Below the pieces are notes generated by a model. It did not search any database, was not told the origin of the DNA, and saw only the letters and a program-made list of their open reading frames with translations. 59,119 nt of DNA, taken from Geosporobacter subterraneus DSM 17957 (lineage in GTDB: Bacteria > Bacillota > Clostridia > Peptostreptococcales > Thermotaleaceae). Both the position numbers and the translations under genes were made by a program. Positions 8,476 to 17,737 of the stretch are shown one piece after another (position 1 is the stretch's first letter; each line of letters opens with the position of its first letter). The DNA is taken from positions 1 to 59,119 of the forward strand of contig NZ_FQZV01000026.1 in the NCBI RefSeq assembly GCF_900142145.1, in the 5' to 3' direction.

Positions 8476-9450
8476 ATGTTAAAGATTCGTACGGATTTAG
8501 CTTTGGAGGCAAGAGAGTTATATCAAGAGAACAATCCTCAGGAGATTCCCGGTGTAGAAGTAGAGCAGAAGGAAGAGGATTTTGCTTTAGTAACACGGGT
8601 TAAGGTTTTAGATCAGCAGGGAAGTCGGATCATGGGGAAGGCGGAGGGCAGTTACATTACTATAGAAGCTTCTGGCTTAAAAAAAGCGGATGCTGACCTG
8701 AAAGATAGTATCAGTCAATTGCTGGCAAAAGAGTTGGTTCATCTGCTGCCTCAAAAAAAGGATTTAAAAACATTGATTGTTGGTCTCGGAAATTGGGATA
8801 TAACACCGGATGCTTTGGGGCCCCAAGTAGTATCAAAGGTTCTGGTCACTCGCCAATATTTTGAAACCTATAATAAAACAGAAGATGCAACCATGACATC
8901 TGTCAGTGCTATTTCTCCTGGTGTAATGGGGACTACAGGGATAGAGACAGGAGAAATCATCCGGGGAATTGTAGAAAAAACTAAACCAGATTTAATCATT
9001 GCCATTGATGCCTTAGCATCAAGAAGGATGGAGAGGGTTCATACAACCATTCAGATATCTACTACGGGGATTAATCCGGGGTCAGGGGTAGGAAATAAGC
9101 GCAGAAGCTTAAATCAGGAGACCTTAGGTGTCCCTGTATTGGCGATCGGTGTACCTACAGTAGTTGATGCAGCAACTTTGGCCAATGACACCATTGGGTT
9201 AGTTGTTGAAAACCTGTCTAAGCAGGCTACCAAAGGATCAGATTTTTATAAAATGCTTCAGCGAATGTCTGATGAGGATAAATATGGCCTTATTCGTGAA
9301 GTGCTAGATCCTTATGGTGCCAATGTAATCGTGACAACAAAGGATATTGATATAATTATTAAAGATGTTTCCCAAATCATTGCCAACGGCATCAACATTG
9401 CATTACATCCAGGAATTGAGCTAAAGGATGTAAACCGATACCTTCAATAG
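8476..9450 (+). CDS. gpr: Germination protease GPR (spore protease)
   Basis: The 324-residue protein starts MLKIRTDLALEARE; the IRTDLA segment is the conserved zymogen processing region, where GPR removes its own propeptide late in sporulation. The active enzyme degrades the small acid-soluble spore proteins during germination. Conserved peptidase family A25 segments are present, for example VGLGNWDITPDALGP and IGVPTVVDAATL. AAAGGAGG lies upstream of ATG 8476. It pairs with spoIIP downstream, the usual arrangement in spore formers. Confidence 0.96.
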   Translation: MLKIRTDLALEARELYQENNPQEIPGVEVEQKEEDFALVTRVKVLDQQGSRIMGKAEGSYITIEASGLKKADADLKDSISQLLAKELVHLLPQKKDLKTLIVGLGNWDITPDALGPQVVSKVLVTRQYFETYNKTEDATMTSVSAISPGVMGTTGIETGEIIRGIVEKTKPDLIIAIDALASRRMERVHTTIQISTTGINPGSGVGNKRRSLNQETLGVPVLAIGVPTVVDAATLANDTIGLVVENLSKQATKGSDFYKMLQRMSDEDKYGLIREVLDPYGANVIVTTKDIDIIIKDVSQIIANGINIALHPGIELKDVNRYLQ

Positions 9451-9465
9451 TCCTTAAATCTTTTA

Positions 9466-9494
9466 TCATAGTTAACATGTACCCCTCATATAAT
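9466..9494 (+). promoter_or_regulatory. Sigma-E promoter of spoIIP
   Basis: TCATAGT (9466-9472), 14 bases, CATATAAT (9487-9494) matches the sigma-E consensus KMATATT-N14-CATACAMT at six of seven and seven of eight positions. spoIIP is a sigma-E gene in Bacillus subtilis. Confidence 0.7.
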
Positions 9495-9531
9495 TTTATA
9501 GTATAGTTTTACGACAGCAAAAAGGAGAGAG

Positions 9532-10818
9532 GTGCATGTTTTGTTTAATATACGGGTAATTTCATTAAGAAAGTATTATAAATATATATCAGCTTTTATT
9601 ACCTTGCTAATGTGTGTTTACGCACTAAAAATACTGGCATTGGATAATATAGATTTTACAGTACAGGCCAAAGGAATACAAATTCCATCTATGGTGGTAC
9701 AAGCAGATACACAGGTAAATATTCAGGAGAATCTGTTTGTGCTGGTATTGAATAAAACGATTCCGGTAATGGAAGTGAATTATAAACAACACCAAGGCAA
9801 CAGCTCCTACACAGAAGTGCTGAAAATAGCTATAAACCGCCTGTTAAATTTTGACTATCAGGATCCAAAAACACTGTTTCGGGCAGAGCTGTCTATATTG
9901 AGTGAATTGGATGATATGGCTCTCCATGTAAATGATCCGCATCAGAATGAAGATATGGATACACGGGAAATTCATTTCGTTGGAGGTGTTGAAAATAATA
10001 TTGATAATGCTATGAAAAACGCATTGGTAGGTGGTGAGGCGGAACAAGGGCTGCCAGCCCTCTCGACAGATGTAACCAAAGAGACAAACGATGCTGCGCT
10101 CCCCTCAGTTGCGGGACAGCTTGCAGAGACTATTGAAGTAGTCAGTTCACCTGTACAGGTGCCTAATAAGGTTAAGCTTGATCTAAAAAAACCTGTTATC
10201 TTTATATACCATACCCACGGCACAGAATCCTATAGACCTGAGAGCGTTGGAAATTACCATTCTCTAAATAGAAAATATACGGTTGTTAACGTTGGAGAAA
10301 AGTTGAAGGATCACCTCACCAGCAAAGGTTATCAGGTAATTCATGACGAAACGATCCATGACCATCCATCCTTTCAGGGATCTTATGTTAGGTCTTTAGA
10401 AACCCTCAATCAGAATCTGAAAAAAAATGATTCTTTGAAAATCGTTTTTGATATTCACCGGGATGGAATCGACAGAATCGAGTCTCTTCCAAACTATAAC
10501 GCACTAAAAGAGGATAGTGTAGTGACAATTAATGGAGAAAGAGTTGCTAAGTTCCTATTTGTCGTCGGAGGCCAAAATGAGAATTATGACAAATTGCTAA
10601 AGCTGGCAGAATATATTCGCATTCGAAGTGATGAGATGTATCCTGGATTGGCAAAGAAGACGATCGTAAAGGATTATGCCAAATTTAATCAGTATAAGTC
10701 CGACTTTAGCCTGTTGATAGAAGTGGGAAGTAATGCCAATCATATCGATGAAGCCATAAGAACAACAAAATACTTAGCTGAGATCATGGACAGTGTCATC
10801 AAAGATATAAAAGAATAG
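9532..10818 (+). CDS. spoIIP: Stage II sporulation protein P
   Basis: A 428-residue protein with a single N-terminal membrane segment (about 17-37), a variable region, and the SpoIIP amidase/endopeptidase domain from about 215, with the zinc-binding HTHGTE (227-232) and DIHRDGI. SpoIIP cuts peptidoglycan with SpoIID to thin the septum and drive engulfment. The start is uncertain: GTG 9532 lies four bases after AAAGGAG, and TTG 9541 three codons later is also possible; both give the same domain content. A sigma-E promoter precedes it. Confidence 0.94.
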   Translation: MHVLFNIRVISLRKYYKYISAFITLLMCVYALKILALDNIDFTVQAKGIQIPSMVVQADTQVNIQENLFVLVLNKTIPVMEVNYKQHQGNSSYTEVLKIAINRLLNFDYQDPKTLFRAELSILSELDDMALHVNDPHQNEDMDTREIHFVGGVENNIDNAMKNALVGGEAEQGLPALSTDVTKETNDAALPSVAGQLAETIEVVSSPVQVPNKVKLDLKKPVIFIYHTHGTESYRPESVGNYHSLNRKYTVVNVGEKLKDHLTSKGYQVIHDETIHDHPSFQGSYVRSLETLNQNLKKNDSLKIVFDIHRDGIDRIESLPNYNALKEDSVVTINGERVAKFLFVVGGQNENYDKLLKLAEYIRIRSDEMYPGLAKKTIVKDYAKFNQYKSDFSLLIEVGSNANHIDEAIRTTKYLAEIMDSVIKDIKE

Positions 10819-10898
10819 AATCTGTAGGTTATGATGGGACTTTCCTGATACTGTATAAAGCGTTTTTAAGTTGTCAAAAATACCTGTAGGTGATGCCG

Positions 10899-11231
10899 AT
10901 GGGTAGAGTGGAAAGGAAAGAACAAGAAAAAAAAGAAAGAAAGCACCCTGTATATCGATATTTTATGATCATCTGTATACTTATTATTATCTTTTATGGA
11001 ATTATGATTGTAGATGAGGCTGTTCGGTCAATGCTAATGACGGAAGAACCTAGGGCTTTTGGCTATACAAAAATTAACGCCGACGTACATCAAATCTATT
11101 TTTGCGGTCAGAAGGTTTTGATTGATGAAAGGAAAGTCCGTACGCAATATAGTCAGTGGAGGAATGATGTACAGGTTTTATGGCAGCAATTCAAAGAACT
11201 AACAGAGCAATTTGTGATGAATAATCTATAG
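10899..11231 (+). CDS. Small single-pass membrane protein, unknown
   Basis: A 110-residue protein with a charged N-terminus (RVERKEQEKKERKHP), one membrane helix (about 23-42, IICILIIIFYGIMIV) and an outside domain of about 65 residues. No family is recognised. It occupies the place of yqxA between spoIIP and lepA in Bacillus, but resemblance was not established. TAGGTGAT precedes ATG 10899; GTG 10890 and ATG 10893 are possible alternatives. It may be co-transcribed with spoIIP. Confidence 0.65.
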   Translation: MGRVERKEQEKKERKHPVYRYFMIICILIIIFYGIMIVDEAVRSMLMTEEPRAFGYTKINADVHQIYFCGQKVLIDERKVRTQYSQWRNDVQVLWQQFKELTEQFVMNNL

Positions 11232-11233
11232 GA

Positions 11234-11258
11234 GCCGAGCGATTCGCTCGGCTTGTTC
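11234..11258 (+). terminator. Terminator hairpin
   Basis: GCCGAGCG (11234-11241) pairs perfectly with CGCTCGGC (11245-11252), followed by TTGTT. Confidence 0.65.
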
Positions 11259-11350
11259 CAATTATGCCATAGACGCTATATACTAAAAAAGCGAATTATG
11301 ATATAATGTTTTAGATTACGACAGAGAAGGATATGAGGAGGATGTAGTAG

Positions 11351-13162
11351 ATGACCAGTAATCGACAAAAAAAGATACGGAATTTTTGTATCATTGCTCA
11401 TATTGATCACGGAAAATCTACCCTTGCTGATAGATTGATTGAAAAAACCGGCCTATTAACGTCAAGAGAGATGAAAGATCAGATACTGGACAGCATGGAT
11501 TTAGAGCGGGAAAGAGGGATTACCATAAAGCTCCAGACAACGCGTTTGGTTTATAAAGCAAAGGATGGAGAAGAATATATCCTTAATCTGATTGATACAC
11601 CGGGACATGTAGACTTTACCTATGAAGTATCCAGAAGCTTAGCAGCCTGTGAAGGTGCCATTCTGGTTGTAGATGCAGCCCAGGGGGTAGAAGCGCAGAC
11701 TTTGGCCAATGTATATCTGGCCATTGATCAAAATCTGGAGGTAGTTCCTGTCATTAATAAAATAGACCTTCCCAGTGCGAGACCAGATGAAATAAAGGCA
11801 GAAATCGAAGACATCATCGGCATTGATGCCAGTGATGCGCCATTGATATCAGCAAAGGAAGGCTTGAACATTGAGGATGTACTGGAAGCGGTTGTAAAGC
11901 ATGTACCGCCCCCCAGTGGAGATGAAGAGACTTCTCTAAAAGCACTGATCTTTGATTCCTATTATGACAGCTACAGAGGGGTTGTAGCTTACGTTCGCGT
12001 AAAGGAAGGAACCATTAAGCCCGGAGATAAGATCTTAATGATGGCTACGGGGAAGAAGTTTGAAGTCAACGAAGTAGGCATATTTATTCCGAATCCAATG
12101 CAGATAAGTGAGTTAAAGGCTGGTGATGTAGGCTATGTCACAGCGAGTATAAAAAATGTAAAGGACACACGGGTGGGTGATACGATTACCAGTGCCGCTA
12201 ATCCCGCTGCTGCTCCGCTGCCTGGGTATAAGAAGGTTGTACCTATGGTATATTGTGGGGTCTATCCGGCAGAGGGTGAGAAGTATGAAAACGTACGGGA
12301 TGCACTGGAGAAGCTTCAAGTAAATGATGCGGCTTTAGAATTTGAACCGGAAACCTCCGTAGCTTTAGGTTTTGGTTTCCGATGTGGTTTCTTAGGACTT
12401 CTTCATATGGAAATCATTCAGGAAAGATTAGAAAGAGAGTTCAATTTGGACTTAATTACTACTTCTCCTAGCGTTATTTACAAGGTTGTAAAAACCGATG
12501 GAGAGGTTCAGATGATTCAAAATCCGACGAATCTTCCTCCTGCCACAGAGATTGCCTATATGGAGGAGCCTATTGTGAATGCCAATATTATGCTTCCAAA
12601 TGAGTACGTGGGAAGTGTAATGGAGCTGTGTCAGGAAAGGCGGGGAACCATGAAACATATGGAATATCTTGATGCAAAGCGAGTAGTACTGCATTATGAT
12701 CTTCCATTAAATGAAGTGATTTATGACTTCTTTGATGCCCTAAAATCCAGGACAAGAGGCTATGGCTCTTTAGATTATGAGTTTAAGGAATATCAGCGGT
12801 CTAAGCTGGTAAAGATGGACATTCTCCTGAATAAAGAACTTATTGACGCTTTTTCTATGATCGTCCATGAAAGCAAGGCAGAATCCAGAGGCCGTGCAAT
12901 CTGTGAGAAGTTGAGAGAAGTAATCCCAAGGCATATGTTTGCAATACCCATACAGGCGGCTATTGGATCAAAGGTTATTGCACGAGAAAATATCAGTGCA
13001 CTGCGTAAGGATGTACTGGCAAAATGCTACGGCGGTGATATTACCCGAAAGAAAAAGCTTTTAGAGAAACAGAAGGAAGGCAAGAAGAGAATGAGACAGT
13101 TAGGCTCCGTAGAAGTTCCTCAGGAGGCCTTCATGGCAGTATTAAAATATGACGACAAATAG
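11351..13162 (+). CDS. lepA: Elongation factor 4 (LepA)
   Basis: The 603-residue GTPase matches LepA in length. The P-loop is AHIDHGKST (16-24), switch II is DTPGHVDF, and NKID is the G4 motif; domain II, the EF-G-like III and V domains, and the LepA-specific C-terminal domain ([20 protein letters not shown]) follow. EF4 acts on stalled or early-initiating ribosomes and may back-translocate them. GAGGATGTAG precedes the ATG, and a TATAAT at 11302-11307 suggests its own promoter. The hemW gene begins 37 bases after its stop. Confidence 0.97.
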   Translation: MTSNRQKKIRNFCIIAHIDHGKSTLADRLIEKTGLLTSREMKDQILDSMDLERERGITIKLQTTRLVYKAKDGEEYILNLIDTPGHVDFTYEVSRSLAACEGAILVVDAAQGVEAQTLANVYLAIDQNLEVVPVINKIDLPSARPDEIKAEIEDIIGIDASDAPLISAKEGLNIEDVLEAVVKHVPPPSGDEETSLKALIFDSYYDSYRGVVAYVRVKEGTIKPGDKILMMATGKKFEVNEVGIFIPNPMQISELKAGDVGYVTASIKNVKDTRVGDTITSAANPAAAPLPGYKKVVPMVYCGVYPAEGEKYENVRDALEKLQVNDAALEFEPETSVALGFGFRCGFLGLLHMEIIQERLEREFNLDLITTSPSVIYKVVKTDGEVQMIQNPTNLPPATEIAYMEEPIVNANIMLPNEYVGSVMELCQERRGTMKHMEYLDAKRVVLHYDLPLNEVIYDFFDALKSRTRGYGSLDYEFKEYQRSKLVKMDILLNKELIDAFSMIVHESKAESRGRAICEKLREVIPRHMFAIPIQAAIGSKVIARENISALRKDVLAKCYGGDITRKKKLLEKQKEGKKRMRQLGSVEVPQEAFMAVLKYDDK

Positions 13163-13199
13163 TCACCGAAGGGTGGCTATTTTCATAGAGGTGAAAAAG

Positions 13200-14339
13200 G
13201 TGAAAGAGATTGGCATGTATATTCATATTCCCTTTTGTAAGCAAAAATGTGCTTACTGTGATTTTCCATCCTTTGAAGGAAGAGAAGCTGAACTAGATGA
13301 CTATGTTGCTGCCCTGCTGGTGGAGCTAAAGGAGTGGTACATACCTCTGAAGGACTATCAAATTAAGTCAGTTTTTCTAGGTGGAGGAACGCCTTCCTTG
13401 CTAAGTATTTCTCAGCTGAATGCTATCCTTGAAGGAATCTACCGGTGGTTTAGTCTGAAGTCCGCAGCAGAAATCAGTATTGAAGCCAACCCGGGAACCC
13501 TGGATAGGGTAAAGCTAGAATATTATCATCATCATGGCATCAATCGTCTAAGTATAGGACTGCAAGCGTGGCAGAATCAACTGTTGAAAGTCTTGGGCAG
13601 AATACACACACAGCAGGAATTTATAGATAACTATTATGCTGCAAGGGCGGCCGGATTTAAAAACATTAGCGTAGACTTAATGTTTGGACTCCCTGACCAG
13701 ACTTTTGAGGATTGGAAAGAAACACTACATCAGGTACTTCAATTAAAACCTGATCATGTCTCCGCATACAGCTTAAAAATCGAAGAGGGGACCCCTTTTG
13801 ACCGGCTGTATGGACAAGGGAAGCTAATACTGCCGGAAGAAGATCTTGAGCGAGATATGTATCATTATGCCTTGGATTTATTAGAACAGCATAAATACCG
13901 GCACTATGAAATTTCTAATTTTGCTTTAGCGGATAAGGAATCGACTCATAACAAGATTTATTGGAACAATGAAGAGTATATTGGCCTTGGTGTAGGAGCT
14001 CATTCTTTTTTGAATAAGGTTCGGTTTTCAAACGTAGTCGACATTCGTCAGTATAATGAGCGCTTGCAGCGGCAAAAGTCTCCTGTGGTTGAGCGGCATC
14101 AGATTTCTGTTGAGGAAGAAATTTCTGAAACGATATTTTTAGGTTTGCGCATGATGGAAGGAATCGATCGGAACCAATTTTTAAGACGTTTTCAAGTAGA
14201 TCCTATGGTCAAATATAAAAATCAGATCTTAGAATTTACGGGGCAAGGCCTACTGGTTATAAATGGAGATAGACTGTGTCTTACAAAGAAAGGAATCGAT
14301 GTATCCAATAGAGTATTCGCTTCCTTTTTACCGGAGTAG
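13200..14339 (+). CDS. hemW: HemW, radical SAM heme chaperone-like protein
   Basis: A 379-residue radical SAM protein whose N-terminus MKEIGMYIHIPF runs straight into the cluster motif C13-x3-C17-x2-C20 followed by DF, the HemW signature rather than the longer CxxxCxxCxC of HemN. FLGGGTPSLL and the C-terminal HemN_C domain follow. HemW-type proteins bind heme and are proposed to insert it into respiratory enzymes; coproporphyrinogen oxidase activity is not expected. The start is GTG 13200 with AGAGGTG six bases upstream, not the upstream in-frame ATG that overlaps lepA. The lepA-hemW-hrcA order is conserved in Firmicutes. Confidence 0.92.
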   Translation: MKEIGMYIHIPFCKQKCAYCDFPSFEGREAELDDYVAALLVELKEWYIPLKDYQIKSVFLGGGTPSLLSISQLNAILEGIYRWFSLKSAAEISIEANPGTLDRVKLEYYHHHGINRLSIGLQAWQNQLLKVLGRIHTQQEFIDNYYAARAAGFKNISVDLMFGLPDQTFEDWKETLHQVLQLKPDHVSAYSLKIEEGTPFDRLYGQGKLILPEEDLERDMYHYALDLLEQHKYRHYEISNFALADKESTHNKIYWNNEEYIGLGVGAHSFLNKVRFSNVVDIRQYNERLQRQKSPVVERHQISVEEEISETIFLGLRMMEGIDRNQFLRRFQVDPMVKYKNQILEFTGQGLLVINGDRLCLTKKGIDVSNRVFASFLPE

Positions 14340-14357
14340 AAAATTTTTAAAATCATA

Positions 14358-14386
14358 TTGACAAAATATTTCATTAGTGATAATTT
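14358..14386 (+). promoter_or_regulatory. Sigma-A promoter of the heat-shock operon
   Basis: TTGACA (14358-14363), 17 bases, TAATTT (14381-14386). The CIRCE operator begins 14 bases after the -10 element, where a bound repressor would cover the transcription start. Confidence 0.85.
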
Positions 14387-14400
14387 AAAAACATAATAGA

Positions 14401-14427
14401 TTAGCACTCAACGCCATAGAGTGCTAA
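14401..14427. promoter_or_regulatory. CIRCE element (HrcA operator)
   Basis: TTAGCACTC (14401-14409), nine bases, GAGTGCTAA (14419-14427): a perfect copy of the CIRCE consensus inverted repeat. HrcA binds it and is released on heat or unfolding stress when chaperonin is titrated. It controls hrcA and, by operon structure, the chaperonin, grpE, dnaK and dnaJ genes behind it. Confidence 0.97.
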
Positions 14428-14444
14428 CAAATAGGAGTGGGATT

Positions 14445-15476
14445 ATGGATCTGGCAGACAGAAAAATGAAGATTCTACAGGCCATAATAAGGGATTTTAT
14501 TACAACCGCCGAGCCTGTAGGATCAAGAACGATAGCAAAAAAATATGACCTAGGCATTAGTTCAGCAACCATTCGTAATGAAATGGCTGATTTGGAGGAG
14601 TTGGGTTATCTGCAGCAGCCCCATACTTCTGCAGGAAGAGTCCCGTCAGATAAAGCCTACCGATTGTATGTAGACCGTATCATGATGATGAAGAAGATTG
14701 CCCAAATAGAGAAAAATATTATTCAAAAAAGCCTGGCAGAGAAAATCGGAGAACTAGAACAGTTGATTTCTAGTACAGCAAAGATTCTTTCTCAGGTCAC
14801 AAAGCTTACTTCTGTAGTAATTTCTCCGCAATATCGACATAATAGATTAAAGCATATACAACTCATTCCTATAGACAATCGAAGCATATTGCTAGTGATT
14901 GTATTGGATTCTGGGATTGTGAAAAATGCAGTTCTAAGAGTTGCAGAGGAGATGAGTGTGGAGCACCTGGATAAGGTTTCTAAAATGCTGAATCATAGGC
15001 TTCAGGGATTGACGGTGGCTGATATCTCAAATAAGCTGATTCAGAGTGTTAAGGATGAAATGCAGATGTTTAGTTCTGTTATATCCGTGATCATGCCTAC
15101 GGTGATGTCTACCTTAGAGGAAATAGAAGATGTTCACTTATATTTAGATGGTTTAATCAATATGCTAAACCTACCGGAATACAATGATATTCATAAAGCA
15201 AGAGAGTTCATCAGTATGCTTGATCAAAAAGATTTGTTAAAGGATCTGCTGATTAATGCACAGGATGATGTAAGCATTACCATTGGGAAAGAAAACAAGC
15301 ATGAAAATCTTCAGGAATGCAGTATTATTACCGCAACCTACAAATTAAACGGTAGGACTGTTGGGAAAATTGGGGTAATTGGACCCACCAGAATGGATTA
15401 TGATAATATTGTTTCCGTAGTTGATTTTATGAAAAACAATTTGACCCAGCTTCTGACAGATCATCAAGGAGAGTAA
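14445..15476 (+). CDS. hrcA: Heat-inducible transcription repressor HrcA
   Basis: A 343-residue repressor with an N-terminal winged helix (about 1-75, GSRTIAKKYDLGISSATIRNE region) and the HrcA dimerisation/GAF-like domain. It binds the CIRCE element 18 bases ahead of its start codon, so it is autoregulated. ATG 14445 follows TAGGAGTGG; an in-frame GTG at 14421 lies inside CIRCE and was rejected. In most Firmicutes HrcA activity depends on GroEL; here an unusual chaperonin gene lies directly downstream. Confidence 0.96.
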   Translation: MDLADRKMKILQAIIRDFITTAEPVGSRTIAKKYDLGISSATIRNEMADLEELGYLQQPHTSAGRVPSDKAYRLYVDRIMMMKKIAQIEKNIIQKSLAEKIGELEQLISSTAKILSQVTKLTSVVISPQYRHNRLKHIQLIPIDNRSILLVIVLDSGIVKNAVLRVAEEMSVEHLDKVSKMLNHRLQGLTVADISNKLIQSVKDEMQMFSSVISVIMPTVMSTLEEIEDVHLYLDGLINMLNLPEYNDIHKAREFISMLDQKDLLKDLLINAQDDVSITIGKENKHENLQECSIITATYKLNGRTVGKIGVIGPTRMDYDNIVSVVDFMKNNLTQLLTDHQGE

Positions 15477-15480
15477 TGAT

Positions 15481-15531
15481 TATAGTGCAAAATACAAACA
15501 ACGTATTTTGCACTATATATATGTCTTTTAG
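15481..15531 (+). terminator. Long hairpin between hrcA and the chaperonin gene
   Basis: A perfect 15-base stem (15481-15495 with 15503-15517, seven-base loop) starts four bases after the hrcA stop. The tail is TATATATGTC and not a clean T run, so it may act as a partial terminator or an RNA processing or stability element that sets the ratio of repressor to chaperones. Confidence 0.6.
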
Positions 15532-15564
15532 GAATACCTTAAGCATCAGGAAAGGAGAAGAATA

Positions 15565-17097
15565 TTGAATCACATACAGGCTGAAGAAGAAAAAACAATG
15601 GAAAAGTATTCGGCACTTGAAAACAATATTCAGGCAATCAAAGCCCTCGTGTCTGCTGTAGAAGGAACCCTGGGTCCCAAGGGAATGGACTGTATGATTG
15701 TCAATGAGCAGGGGGATTTTATTATTACAAATGATGGGGTTACGATTCTAACGGAAATGGATGTAAGCCATCCTGCAGCGATTATGCTGATTAACGGTGG
15801 GTTTGCCCAGCAAAAAGAAATCGGAGACGGCACGACTACGATGACTATTTTAGCTGGACAATTGCTTGAATCCGCTCTTCATTATATCCAGAAAGGGGTA
15901 TCCGTCCACCAGATTATTCAGGGGATAAGAACAGGTATCCAAAAATCAGTTCAACATATTCAACAGGCTAAAGTTTCGATTAAAGAGGAAAACTGGGAAC
16001 TGCTAAGATCCATTGTTAGGATTGCAGGGAGGAATGATGAGACCCTCATCGATTTACTCTATGATGCAGCTGCATACATAGGAAAAGAAAGACTGTTGGC
16101 AAAGGATTTTCGGTTTGCAGACATTATTGAAGGAATTGAAGGAATGGAAAATGAATTGGTCAAGGGAGTTGTCATCCATAGGGCTCCAGTAGGGGAGATA
16201 GAGGATGTTTGTATTCATGATGGAAAAATACTAATCCTTGACGATGAACTGCGGCCTGAAGTTTTGGCTGATGAACTGATGGGAACTGAGAGTGGATTTA
16301 ATCAATATATAGAGAATCGGAAGGTGTTTGAGGACGGAATCCAGCGGATTATTGATAAAGAGGTAAATGTTTTATTCACAGCGGGCAGCATAGATCCCTA
16401 TGGTGAGCAGCGTTTAGCCGATGCAGGTGTTGTTGTTATGTCCAATATATTGAGAGAGCAGCTGAACCGATTGGCCCGATGCACTGGTGCGAAGCTGGTA
16501 AAAAAAAGTGTACTGCATAAAAAACACCAGGAGTTGGAGATATATTGCGGCAAAGCTGGGCAAATTATATATGATGCAAAGCTTGACGGTCTAAAGGTGA
16601 CGAATGGATCAGGTATATTAACGGCTACGCTTTTGGTAAGTGCAGCTACAGGCATTGTTACAAGAGAAAAAGAACGGATAGCCCGTGATGCAGCTGCTGC
16701 ACTGCAGGCAGCAGTAAAGGAAGGTATCGTTGCAGGCGGCGGTGCTGTGGAATTATCCTGTGCCCTTATGCTGGAGGATCTGAAGTATCATACCGACAGC
16801 ATGGAGAAGTACGGTATAGATTGCGTGATCGATGCACTAAAAAAACCTATTTACAATATTATTAAGAATGCAGGCTTTAATCCTCTAGAAAAACTGGAAC
16901 AAACATCTGCGGCTATGAAAAACACAAATTGTCAGAGTCTAGGGGTTTGCTGTGATACGGGATCCATAAGGGATTTACTGCAAGCCCAAGTCATAGATCC
17001 TGCAGTCGTTAAGATATATGCCTTAAAAACAGCAGGAGAAATTGCCGAGGCAATTTTAAAGATACATCTAATACTAAAGGGAAGATCATACCAATAA
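15565..17097 (+). CDS. Archaeal-type (Group III) chaperonin of the thermosome/TCP-1 class
   Basis: The 510-residue protein belongs to the Cpn60/TCP-1 superfamily but its motifs are of the archaeal/eukaryotic type: TLGPKGMD (35-42), NDGVTIL (56-62), EMDVSHPAA, GDGTTT ATP-binding loop (87-92) followed by LAGQLLESA, and VAGGGAVEL (389-397); the end (VKIYALKTAGEIAEAILKI) resembles the thermosome C-terminus. It lacks the glycine-methionine tail of GroEL. Such proteins, called Group III chaperonins and first studied in Carboxydothermus, are known from dnaK operons of some Firmicutes; they use a built-in lid and need no GroES. A TTG start with AAAGGAGAAG upstream is chosen; ATG 15598 lacks a good site. 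Operon position between hrcA and grpE implies HrcA control. Confidence 0.9.
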   Translation: MNHIQAEEEKTMEKYSALENNIQAIKALVSAVEGTLGPKGMDCMIVNEQGDFIITNDGVTILTEMDVSHPAAIMLINGGFAQQKEIGDGTTTMTILAGQLLESALHYIQKGVSVHQIIQGIRTGIQKSVQHIQQAKVSIKEENWELLRSIVRIAGRNDETLIDLLYDAAAYIGKERLLAKDFRFADIIEGIEGMENELVKGVVIHRAPVGEIEDVCIHDGKILILDDELRPEVLADELMGTESGFNQYIENRKVFEDGIQRIIDKEVNVLFTAGSIDPYGEQRLADAGVVVMSNILREQLNRLARCTGAKLVKKSVLHKKHQELEIYCGKAGQIIYDAKLDGLKVTNGSGILTATLLVSAATGIVTREKERIARDAAAALQAAVKEGIVAGGGAVELSCALMLEDLKYHTDSMEKYGIDCVIDALKKPIYNIIKNAGFNPLEKLEQTSAAMKNTNCQSLGVCCDTGSIRDLLQAQVIDPAVVKIYALKTAGEIAEAILKIHLILKGRSYQ

Positions 17098-17123
17098 AAT
17101 ATGAATTAGGGCAGGTGAAGAAG

Positions 17124-17702
17124 ATGGAACAAAACTATTCAGAAAAAAATGAGAAGGACTTTACAAAGGATGAAACAGCTGAGAGTGATCTTGAGGCCAC
17201 AAGAGAAGAACTAAAAGAACAGCAGCAAGCGTATCAGGATGAGGAGTTGAGGGACTTATTGGAGAAAAAAAACGAAGAGATTGAGGAAATCAATAATAAA
17301 TATTTACGTATTTCTGCAGATTTTCAAAACTACAAAAGAAGAGTTGAAAAAGAAAAAAGTGATATATACAGCTTTGCCAACGAGAAGTTAATCCTAGAAC
17401 TGCTTCCGGCAGTGGACAATTTGGAGAGGGCTGTAGGTGTCATCGCAGAAGAAGGAAATAAAGATGCAGCGTTGACGAAGGGGATAGAAATGATTCTCCA
17501 GCAGTTATTGGATACAATGAAGAATAATGGTCTGGAGGAGATAAAAGCCTTAGGTCAGGATTTTGACCCTAATCTGCATCATGCAGTGATGCAGGAAGCT
17601 AGTGATACAGAAGAAGGAAATAAGGTATTAGAGGTTTATCAAAAAGGATATACCTTAAATGGAAAAGTGATCCGTCCAAGCATGGTTAAGGTATCTCATT
17701 AA
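17124..17702 (+). CDS. grpE: Nucleotide exchange factor GrpE
   Basis: A 192-residue protein: acidic, glutamate-rich N-terminal tail, long coiled coil (about 35-95, [15 protein letters not shown]) and C-terminal beta domain with [14 protein letters not shown] and [16 protein letters not shown]. It releases ADP from DnaK and can act as thermosensor. AGGTG lies before ATG 17124; an in-frame GTG at 17115 overlaps that site. The gene follows the chaperonin by 26 bases and precedes dnaK, in the CIRCE operon. Confidence 0.96.
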   Translation: MEQNYSEKNEKDFTKDETAESDLEATREELKEQQQAYQDEELRDLLEKKNEEIEEINNKYLRISADFQNYKRRVEKEKSDIYSFANEKLILELLPAVDNLERAVGVIAEEGNKDAALTKGIEMILQQLLDTMKNNGLEEIKALGQDFDPNLHHAVMQEASDTEEGNKVLEVYQKGYTLNGKVIRPSMVKVSH

Positions 17703-17737
17703 ATATTATAGTGTATATAAAGGAGGAAAAGTTTACT

